A DNA stretch of 46,391 bases from Lysobacter_K sp043738095 (GTDB lineage Bacteria; Pseudomonadota; Gammaproteobacteria; Xanthomonadales; Xanthomonadaceae). The notes beneath the pieces are model-generated. The model did no database searches and was not told the DNA's origin. It saw only the letters and a list, made by a program, of their open reading frames with translations. The position numbers and the translations under genes were made by a program. Positions 28,098 through 34,832 of the stretch are shown one piece after another (the first letter of the stretch is position 1; each line of letters begins with the position of its first letter). The DNA lies in the NCBI GenBank assembly GCA_043738095.1, contig JAYSZI010000109.1, positions 1 to 46,391 on the forward strand, written 5' to 3'.

Positions 28098-30875
28098 CTA
28101 GAGCGACGCGTCTTCCGCCACGGCGACGGCCGGTTTGCCCGCTTCGGGGCTGATCTTCTCGATGGTGTGTCGCAGTTCCCGGCCCAGAATGACTTTGGCG
28201 TCTTTGGCCCACGCGTCCAGTCCTTCATCGAAGGTGAGTTTGCCGTTGTCGTCGGCCCACACCAGACGCAGCGTCCGCAGTTTCAGGATGAAGCTTCGAA
28301 ACAGCGTCTTGTCGAAGAATTCCGGCGCGGCCGGCGCGTACAAAAGACTCAACCGCTGCGCCGCAAGTTGGCATAGGGTTTCGAGCTCGCCGGCCGAAAG
28401 CGTGCCCGCGCCGTTTTTTACCAGCACTGAGATGGCGATGTAGTAGCGCTCGAACGCCTGCTGCAAGGAGTGGCCGATCGCGCGCAGGCGGAACACCTCG
28501 TCGGTCTGGCCGGCATTGCGCGCCAGGACGCCGTCTTCGCCGTCGCTAGCCCACTCGAGCAGGCCCTCGCGCACAAACACGTCGGCGGTGCGGGCCAGGC
28601 GCTCGGCAAATTCGTCCTCGCTCCATGGCAGGAATAGTTCCTCCTGCAAAAACGGGTACACGCTACGCCCGAGCCGCAGCACGCCGTTAAGGCTCATGCG
28701 TCGGTTGTGCTGGAAGCAGCACGCGATCCACGCCGCCGCGGTGAACAGGTGCAGCACGTTGTTGCGGAAATAGCTCAACAGCACCGCGTTGTCGCCGCTG
28801 ACACCGAGCACGTCGCCGAGCGGATGCGCGGTGCGCGTGAGCACGTTGATCTCCTCGCCGTGGGCAACGATTTCCGCTGGCGCGTGCGGGGTAACGGTGA
28901 CGCGGTCGGAGTACGGCAGTTCGGCCAGCAGCAGCTTCGACAGCACGATCTGTGCGAGCAGGTCGGCCTCGCCCATCGCGTGCTTGGGCGTGGACAGCAG
29001 CGCTAGCGCCAGCAGGTTGATCGGATTGACGTCGGCGGCGCGGTTGATGTTGACCTGGATGCGCTCGGCCAATTCGTCGACGGTGCTGGCCAGCCATGCG
29101 GGTTTTTCTTCTTCCGGCACCGCTTGCCCGGTCCATTCCGGTGCGTGCTCGGCGAGCACGTCGTTGAGCCGGATCGGCTCGCCAAAATTCACCACGACCT
29201 GGCCGTAGTTGCTGCGCAATACCTTGGGGATGCCGGCCAGCAGCGCCCAGATCGATTCCTTCTCCTTCGGCTTGCCCGACAGTTCGTCGAGGTAGCTGGT
29301 GCCTTCCATGAGTTTTTCGTAGCCGATGTAGACCGGTTGGAACAGCACGGGCCGGGTCGGCTGGCGCAGGAATGCGCGCACGGTCATCGCCAGGGTCCCG
29401 CCCTGGGGTCGCAACAGCCGGCCAGTGCGTGAGCGCCCGCCTTCAATGAAATATTCGATCGAATAACCGCCCGACATCAACTGCGCCATGTACTCGCGGA
29501 ACACCGTCGAATACAGCGCATTGCCGCGGATGCTGCGGCGGATGAAAAACGCGCCGCCCTTGCGCAGCACCGCGCCGATCACCGGCAGGTTGAGATTGAT
29601 CCCGGCGACGATGTGCGGCGGCACGATGCCGCGGGTGTACAGCAGGTAGCTCAGCAGCAGGTAGTCCATGTGGCTGCGGTGGCTGGGAACGTAGATCACT
29701 TCGAACCCAGGTGCGTCCTGCTTGAGTCGATCGAGGTGATGCACCAGCACGCCACGGTAGATGCGGTTCCACACCGGCGCGAGCACGAAGCTCAGCGAAC
29801 GCACCACGGGGTGCGAATAGTCGGCGGCGATCTCCCACACCAGCGCGTGCGCGCGTTTCCACGACTCGGCCTGGGTGATCTTGTCGCGCCGGGCCTGCGC
29901 GGCGATCGCATCCTTGACCGGTTGCGCGGCGAGCACGCGATCGACCAGCAGGCGACGGGTCGACAGGTCCGGGCCGATGACGGTGGCGCGGATGCGGCGG
30001 AAGTGCGCGCGCAACACCCGCGCGAGCTTGCGCACGGTGCGCTCGGCGGGCAAGCCTTCGCTGACGACGCCGCGCATCGACACCGGCGGCGCAAACCGCA
30101 CCAGCGTGCTGCGGCCATTGAGCAGGATCGCGAGCAGGCGGCGGAAGCGGCCGACCAGGGTCCAGTTCTCCGAGAACAACACCGAGAACCACCCGCTGCT
30201 GCGGTCGGGCGCGCGGCCAACGAAGATCGACACCGGCACCAGTTGCACGTCGAGCGCTGGGTCGAGGCGGTGCGCGTCGATCAGGCGCGCGAGCGATCCG
30301 GAATGTGTTTTAGCCGACGGCGGACCGGGCGGTGCGAGCGCGTTGACGTTGCGGCGCGACAGCGCGACGTACGCCCGCTTGCGGCCGAGCGGATCGCCCG
30401 GCAGGGGTTGCAGCGGCGACGGCAGGCCGGCTTCCACGCACGCGCGCTCGAGGATCAATGCGTTCGACAGGCCGTAGTCCTCGAGCACATAGCAGACCGG
30501 GCCGGCGTTCCTATCGAGCGCGCGCTCGGGGGCTGGTGGTTCGATCGTGAGTGCGACCCAGGGCGCCATCAGCCGGCCGAGCACGCGCGCCCACCACGGC
30601 CGGCGTGCCGGCGCCGACGGCCGTACATCGGTGTGCAGCGGCAAAATCGGCGTGATCGGCAGCTCGGCCTGGGCCGGATCGGGTTCGCGCGCGCGGGATG
30701 CTTCCGTTGGCGCGGCATACGCCGACGCGGGGTCGGTTGGCTTGGGTGATTGTGCTGGGGTGTAGTCGCTGTCGATCGTCGCCGACACGGCCCCGCTGGG
30801 CGCCGCGGCGTCGGGCAAGGTCGCCGGCGCGGGGGCGTCGGCGGCGGGAAAAGGCAGCGGGGTCTGGTTCGGCAT
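28098..30875 (-). CDS. plsB: Glycerol-3-phosphate 1-O-acyltransferase PlsB
   Basis: The 925-residue inner-membrane enzyme that makes lysophosphatidate from glycerol-3-phosphate and acyl-ACP or acyl-CoA, the first step of phospholipid synthesis. Four acyltransferase blocks are plain: HX4D in VPSHRSHMDYLLLS (near residue 400), GGAFFIRRS, YFIEGGRSRTGRLL and VLFQPVYIGYEKLMEG. The ATG at 30875 gives MPNQTPLPFP, then an Ala/Pro-rich tail and about 110 more residues before the conserved part than E. coli PlsB (807 residues). It follows the lipoprotein gene by 59 bases on the same strand, so an operon is likely. Confidence 0.96.
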   Translation of the reverse strand: MPNQTPLPFPAADAPAPATLPDAAAPSGAVSATIDSDYTPAQSPKPTDPASAYAAPTEASRAREPDPAQAELPITPILPLHTDVRPSAPARRPWWARVLGRLMAPWVALTIEPPAPERALDRNAGPVCYVLEDYGLSNALILERACVEAGLPSPLQPLPGDPLGRKRAYVALSRRNVNALAPPGPPSAKTHSGSLARLIDAHRLDPALDVQLVPVSIFVGRAPDRSSGWFSVLFSENWTLVGRFRRLLAILLNGRSTLVRFAPPVSMRGVVSEGLPAERTVRKLARVLRAHFRRIRATVIGPDLSTRRLLVDRVLAAQPVKDAIAAQARRDKITQAESWKRAHALVWEIAADYSHPVVRSLSFVLAPVWNRIYRGVLVHHLDRLKQDAPGFEVIYVPSHRSHMDYLLLSYLLYTRGIVPPHIVAGINLNLPVIGAVLRKGGAFFIRRSIRGNALYSTVFREYMAQLMSGGYSIEYFIEGGRSRTGRLLRPQGGTLAMTVRAFLRQPTRPVLFQPVYIGYEKLMEGTSYLDELSGKPKEKESIWALLAGIPKVLRSNYGQVVVNFGEPIRLNDVLAEHAPEWTGQAVPEEEKPAWLASTVDELAERIQVNINRAADVNPINLLALALLSTPKHAMGEADLLAQIVLSKLLLAELPYSDRVTVTPHAPAEIVAHGEEINVLTRTAHPLGDVLGVSGDNAVLLSYFRNNVLHLFTAAAWIACCFQHNRRMSLNGVLRLGRSVYPFLQEELFLPWSEDEFAERLARTADVFVREGLLEWASDGEDGVLARNAGQTDEVFRLRAIGHSLQQAFERYYIAISVLVKNGAGTLSAGELETLCQLAAQRLSLLYAPAAPEFFDKTLFRSFILKLRTLRLVWADDNGKLTFDEGLDAWAKDAKVILGRELRHTIEKISPEAGKPAVAVAEDASL

Positions 30876-30934
30876 CCGGCGATTATGCCGATTCGCTACG
30901 GTGCCGCCGCGTCTGGCAACCGTCGAGGGCGCTC

Positions 30935-31840
30935 TCAGCGCGTGGGCCGGGCAGCGGGGACGGGATTTGCTGCCATCGGCGCGGCGGCCTGCGCCCGCGC
31001 ATGGCGCACGGCATCGGTCAGGTACCACTGGCCGTCAATGCGTTCGGCATGCACGGGGGCATCGACCTCCCGCCCGTCGACGGTGTAGCGCAACCGCACC
31101 AGGGCGGTGCTGCCGCTGCGTTCGATCAGGCTGACCTGGACGCTGTCCAACGCAGCATTGAGATCCAGCCCGTAGTCCTGCAACACATGCTTGAAGCGGC
31201 CGAAGAACGGGCCGAGCCGGCGCAGGCTGCGGTCCATCCCGAACTCGCCCCAGCGGCTTTCCTCGCCCAGCCCGGTCAGCCGCGCGGCGCTAACCAGCTG
31301 CGGGATCGCGGTCTTGGCCCGACCGGCATCGCCCAGTGGCGCGCGCTTGCCCCATTGGCTCAGCGCGCCGACCAGCTGGATGTAGTGGCCACGCTCGGCT
31401 GCACTGTAGTCGCCCTCGCGCCGCAGGTATTGCACCGCGAACAGGCCGAGCGTGGCCGCCGCCGAGCGCAGTTCACCGTGGGCGCCCGCAAACTGGCGCT
31501 GGTAAATCGCCGGCAGGGCCTTTTCCGCCCCCGGCGCGGAAAGCGTGTTCAGCATGCCCGGCAGGCGTGCGTGCAGGGGCAGTTCGGTCAGCGGCCAACG
31601 GCTGCGGCCCTCGCGCCAGGCCGCCTCGAGCCGTCCGTGCAAGGCCGGCGGAACGGCGTGACGGGCGTAGGCGGCAAGGTCGTCACGGCGCAGGTCTTGG
31701 ACCAGGCGGGTGACGGCTTGGGTGGGCTCGGCGGCGGCGGTCTCGTGTTGCGCACGGGCGCGGTCCGGGCGATCGCAGGCCGCCAGCGCGGCCAGTCCGA
31801 ACAGCAGCGACACGACCCAAAGGCGGTGGAACGAGAACAT
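30935..31840 (-). CDS. Putative lipoprotein of unknown function upstream of plsB
   Basis: A 301-residue protein starting at the ATG 31840: MFSFHRLWVVSLLFGLAALAAC, a lipoprotein signal with lipobox LAAC. The mature part starts with a charged linker, then helical sequence (TRLVQDLRRDDLAAYARHAVP). The last third resembles an NTF2-like or DUF4878-style beta sheet (VSLIERSGSTALVRLRYTVDGREV ... RIDGQWYLTDAV), which is a weak resemblance only. No family could be named. Its gene precedes plsB with a 59-base gap. Confidence 0.75.
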   Translation of the reverse strand: MFSFHRLWVVSLLFGLAALAACDRPDRARAQHETAAAEPTQAVTRLVQDLRRDDLAAYARHAVPPALHGRLEAAWREGRSRWPLTELPLHARLPGMLNTLSAPGAEKALPAIYQRQFAGAHGELRSAAATLGLFAVQYLRREGDYSAAERGHYIQLVGALSQWGKRAPLGDAGRAKTAIPQLVSAARLTGLGEESRWGEFGMDRSLRRLGPFFGRFKHVLQDYGLDLNAALDSVQVSLIERSGSTALVRLRYTVDGREVDAPVHAERIDGQWYLTDAVRHARAQAAAPMAANPVPAARPTR

Positions 31841-32252
31841 GCAGGCGGCTCCCCAGTCGCGTCCGCCATCTTGGCCGGGGCGACCGGAACCGGCAAGCCG
31901 ACGGCGTCGCAGAATATTCGGACGGGGCGCACGGTCGGGGGACCTGACGTGCAGTGGCAGTAATCGCCTGAAACCGCCGAAATGCAGCGAAAACGGCGGG
32001 ATTGCGTGCAGGCCGTCACAGCAAACCTGGACGCGCGGCCCGATCCGGTCCATTTGGCTAGGAAAAATGCCCTACAGCCCGGTGAAATCGGGCGTTCAGT
32101 AGACCGTGCGTGCGTCACGGTAGGCCTGTGACACAATCGCCGGCCCGCGCCGTCAAGAGTTGGCACGGATTCTGCGTAAGTCACCTGCGTAAGCACCTAC
32201 GAACCGGCAGATACGCCGGGATAGACCAGCCCCTTCTGCCCCGGAGTTTTTC
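31841..32252. promoter_or_regulatory. Divergent control region before the fimbrial-like operon
   Basis: A 412-base region between the lipoprotein gene and the first pilin-like gene. It contains the palindrome TGTGACACA (32127-32135), a sigma-54 type promoter (32160-32176), two copies of TGCGTAAG thirteen bases apart (32173-32180, 32186-32193) and a small 5'-leader hairpin CCGGC-AGATAC-GCCGG (32204-32219). There is room upstream for activator sites, as sigma-54 promoters require. Confidence 0.55.
32160..32176 (+). promoter_or_regulatory. Sigma-54 (RpoN) -24/-12 promoter
   Basis: TTGGCACGGATTCTGCG matches the RpoN consensus YTGGCACGNNNNTTGCW: the GG and GC doublets are separated by exactly ten bases, and TGGCACG is perfect; the only core mismatch is C for T in the -12 TTGC. 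Transcription would start near 32187, about 66 bases before the first pilin-like ATG. An enhancer-binding activator would be needed; none is encoded in the window. Confidence 0.7.
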
Positions 32253-32855
32253 ATGAACCTCTTCAAGACCACCCTGCTCGCCACCGCCCTGATCGCCGCT
32301 TTCCCGCTGGTGGCGCAGGCCGAGTCGCAGTTCATCAACGGCGCCGCCAACCCGGCGACGGCCAAGCTCGATTTCCGCGTCACCATCCCGCGCATCCTGT
32401 TCCTGCGCGTGGGCTCCGACAGCGCCACGATCAACCTGGTCGACTTCGCCCCGACCGCAGCCCAGCTGGGTGACAGCTCGGTCGTGGCCGGCACCGGCGG
32501 CGACGGCACCGCCCCGGGCGCGGTCACCGCCCAGGTGCGCGGCAACAACGGCAACATCACCCTGCTGGCGACCACCGGCGGCGCGCTGAGCAATGGCGCT
32601 GGCGACACCATTCCTTACAGCCAGATCCTGACGGCCGCGACCCCGATCACCGCCGGCGCCCTGTTGGCCGCCCCGGTACTGGCCGACGGTGCCAGCGCCC
32701 CGGTGGTGCTGGCCCCGACCCAGGGTTCCAAGATCACCGTGCGTGATGCCCGCTGGACGTTCAGCTACGCCAACAACGCGATCGTCGCCCCGGGTACGTA
32801 CGGCGGCGTGGACACCAACAACGGCCGCGTGACCTATACCGCTTCGATGCCGTAA
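32253..32855 (+). CDS. Major pilin-like secreted subunit
   Basis: A 200-residue protein with signal peptide MNLFKTTLLATALIAAFPLVAQA. GGAG lies seven bases before the ATG. The mature protein is beta-rich and lacks cysteine. Its end, APGTYGGVDTNNGRVTYTASMP, recalls the final GTYxxxVxYT strand of spore-coat-U/Csu-like and other fimbrial subunits. Inner segments LSNGAGDTIPYSQI and LRVGSD recur in the next gene's product, so the two are probably paralogues. Position as first gene, just before a strong terminator, suggests it is the most abundant subunit. The role as structural pilin is inference from fold pattern and neighbours. Confidence 0.7.
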   Translation: MNLFKTTLLATALIAAFPLVAQAESQFINGAANPATAKLDFRVTIPRILFLRVGSDSATINLVDFAPTAAQLGDSSVVAGTGGDGTAPGAVTAQVRGNNGNITLLATTGGALSNGAGDTIPYSQILTAATPITAGALLAAPVLADGASAPVVLAPTQGSKITVRDARWTFSYANNAIVAPGTYGGVDTNNGRVTYTASMP

Positions 32856-32900
32856 GCGGTAGGCTCGCACGCAGCAGGCTCAACGCTTAGCAAACTCGGG

Positions 32901-32928
32901 AACCGGCCGCTTTCCGGCCGGTTTTTTT
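32901..32928 (+). terminator. Intrinsic terminator inside the fimbrial-like operon
   Basis: AACCGGCCG-CTTTC-CGGCCGGTT is a perfect 9-base stem with a 5-base loop, running into seven T. It lies between the first and second pilin-like genes, only 17 bases before the second start codon. With no clear promoter behind it, it most likely acts as partial terminator, giving much more first-gene mRNA than downstream mRNA. Confidence 0.85.
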
Positions 32929-32944
32929 GTTGGTGGAGATGCCC

Positions 32945-33568
32945 ATGAAACGTCACTCGATCCGTCTCATCGTGTTGTCCGTGCTGGCCGGCGCGGTGGC
33001 GGCCGATGCGCACGCGTTTGTGGTCGGCATCAGCCCGGGTAGCAAGTCGGTCTATCTGCGCGTCGGCGATGGGGCATTCAGTGCCGCCAGCTACGACAAC
33101 GGCGGCACCCCGCAGAGTGGCGGCGCGGTCAACACCGTGGCCGTCACGGTGCCAGCGGCCGACCTGTTGACCGGCGCGGACCAGGCAATGAGCAGCACGT
33201 CGCGCGGGACCAGCGACTATGACGGCTTCGCGTTTTGCACTACCGGCCAGACCTATATCGGCGGTTTCTACCGCGGCGGCAACGGCCAGGGGAATGCGTC
33301 GCTGACGGCCACCGTTACCGCGCCGCTGAGCAACGGCACCAGCACCATCGCGTTCTCGCAGATCCGCTGGACCGCAAGCGGCATCGGCGATGGCGCGGCG
33401 ACGCAGCCAATCGCGGACAACCGGTTCGGCGACGTCGCCAAGAACATCGCGACCTTTCCGGTCAACAACTGGCAGGAAAGCTGCCACAGCTTTTTCTATG
33501 ACAACGACACGGTGATGGCGGCCGGCACTTACGTCGGCACGATCACCTACACGCTGACGGCGCCATGA
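32945..33568 (+). CDS. Second pilin-like subunit (minor or tip subunit candidate)
   Basis: A 207-residue exported protein. The ATG at 32945 was chosen because GGTGGAG lies six bases upstream; in-frame starts slightly earlier overlap that site or the terminator T run. Signal peptide: MKRHSIRLIVLSVLAGAVAADAHA. It shares with the first subunit LRVGDG, an APLSNGTSTIAFSQIRW segment and the terminal strand AAGTYVGTITYTLTAP. Unlike it, it has two cysteines (FAFCTTG and QESCHSF), probably a disulfide. Location after the terminator and the disulfide suggest a low-copy or tip role, which is inference. Its stop overlaps the next ATG (ATGA). Confidence 0.7.
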   Translation: MKRHSIRLIVLSVLAGAVAADAHAFVVGISPGSKSVYLRVGDGAFSAASYDNGGTPQSGGAVNTVAVTVPAADLLTGADQAMSSTSRGTSDYDGFAFCTTGQTYIGGFYRGGNGQGNASLTATVTAPLSNGTSTIAFSQIRWTASGIGDGAATQPIADNRFGDVAKNIATFPVNNWQESCHSFFYDNDTVMAAGTYVGTITYTLTAP

Positions 33569-34035
33569 CGCGTTGGATCCCGGCCGTGTTGGTGATTGTG
33601 GTGGGGCTGGCGGTTCCGCTGGTCACGCACGCGCAGACGTTCCCGGTCGACGACAGCAGCAGCGAAGTGGTTGGCGGCAACGTGCGCATGCGCTGGGAAC
33701 AGGGCGCGCCGCAGCCAGGCCAGCGGCCGATGGTGTCGGGCGAGGTCACCGTGCTGGTGCGCCTCAACGTTTCCGCTTGGCAAGGCCGCCAGGGGCGGAT
33801 TTACATGACCCTGCCCGCCCAGCCCGCCGGCCCGGTAAACGTGTCCTGGAGCACGCGCGGCCGGCTATTGCCGGGCGCGCTGCGCGATGGTGAACGTGCA
33901 CTGGTCTATGTCGGTCTGATCCAAAGCGCGGTTATCGAAGATACTCAGCGCCTGCTGATTCGCGCGGACGGGGGCAAGCTGGTGCGATCGGAGCAACTCA
34001 AGTTTTCGTTCGAAATCGACGTGGAGTCGCCATGA
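33565..34035 (+). CDS. Small secreted subunit-like protein of the fimbrial-like operon
   Basis: A 156-residue protein with signal peptide MTRWIPAVLVIVVGLAVPLVTHA. The mature 130 residues are beta-rich (VSGEVTVLVRLNVSAW, ERALVYVGLIQSAVI, LKFSFEIDVE) and have no cysteine. It shows no clear similarity to the two upstream subunits. Overlaps of ATGA on both sides place it firmly in the operon. It could be a minor subunit, an anchor or an assembly factor; no family is recognised. Confidence 0.7.
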   Translation: MTRWIPAVLVIVVGLAVPLVTHAQTFPVDDSSSEVVGGNVRMRWEQGAPQPGQRPMVSGEVTVLVRLNVSAWQGRQGRIYMTLPAQPAGPVNVSWSTRGRLLPGALRDGERALVYVGLIQSAVIEDTQRLLIRADGGKLVRSEQLKFSFEIDVESP

Positions 34036-34832
34036 TGGTGCGGCTCGTCCACCGGACACTGGTTGCCGTGTGTGGCCTGATGCTGTCGGCCGCGGTCGGC
34101 GCACAGGGGTTTTCTGCGCTGGTGACGCCGCCGCGGTTCGAAGACGTGGTCAAGCCCGGTGCGGTCTACCGCAACGTCGTGGAGATCACCAACGTCTCGA
34201 CCCAGCGCGCCAAGTACGTGCTCAAGACCGCCGACTGGGAGCTCGACCCGAGCGCATCGGCGGTGTTCTCCGATGCGTTGGCGCCGAGCAGCTGCCGGCC
34301 CTGGGTGGGGATCGAGGCGCCCGAGATTGTGGTCGCGGCCAACACCAAGCGCCGCTACCGCTTCGAGGTGGCCATACCCGCCAATGCCCCGAGCGGCGAA
34401 TGCCGTTTCGCGATCATGCTCGAAGGCGAGCCGGAAACCGCCAAGGGCGCAGTGCCAGTGCCGGTGTCCGGTCGGATCGGCATCATCGTTTACCTCACCA
34501 TCGGCGATGCCGCCGCCAAGTTCGACGTCGTCGGCAGCCAGGTGCAGACCATCGAAGGCCGCGTGTTGCCCATGCTGCGGTTGCGCAACAGCGGCAACGC
34601 GCACGGACGCATGGAAGGCTTGGTCGACGGCAAGGATGCGAGCGGACGCAGCTTCACGTTCGCGCCGTCCAACCTGCCGATCCTGGCCGGCGAGACACGT
34701 GGGGTCGTGCTCACGCCCGAGGCTGAAAGCCCGGGAACTCCGGCGCCGGCGATCGTCTATCCGCTGGTGCTCAAGGGCCGGTTGGACTGGGGCTCGCAGC
34801 GTATCGACATCGCCACGACCGTCACGCAATGA
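34032..34832 (+). CDS. Periplasmic fimbrial chaperone-like protein
   Basis: A 266-residue exported protein (signal MMVRLVHRTLVAVCGLMLSAAVGA) with the look of a two-domain PapD-type chaperone: FSALVTPPRFEDVVKPGAVYRNVVEITN at the N-terminus resembles the chaperone first strand with its Arg, then YVLKTADWEL, VVAANTKRRYRFEVAIP, and a second Ig-like half from about residue 145 (GRIGIIVYLTIGD onwards). Two cysteines (SSCRPW, SGECRF) may pair. It is somewhat longer than usual chaperones (about 230-250) and divergent. Its role in folding the three small proteins is inferred from context. Confidence 0.7.
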   Translation: MMVRLVHRTLVAVCGLMLSAAVGAQGFSALVTPPRFEDVVKPGAVYRNVVEITNVSTQRAKYVLKTADWELDPSASAVFSDALAPSSCRPWVGIEAPEIVVAANTKRRYRFEVAIPANAPSGECRFAIMLEGEPETAKGAVPVPVSGRIGIIVYLTIGDAAAKFDVVGSQVQTIEGRVLPMLRLRNSGNAHGRMEGLVDGKDASGRSFTFAPSNLPILAGETRGVVLTPEAESPGTPAPAIVYPLVLKGRLDWGSQRIDIATTVTQ

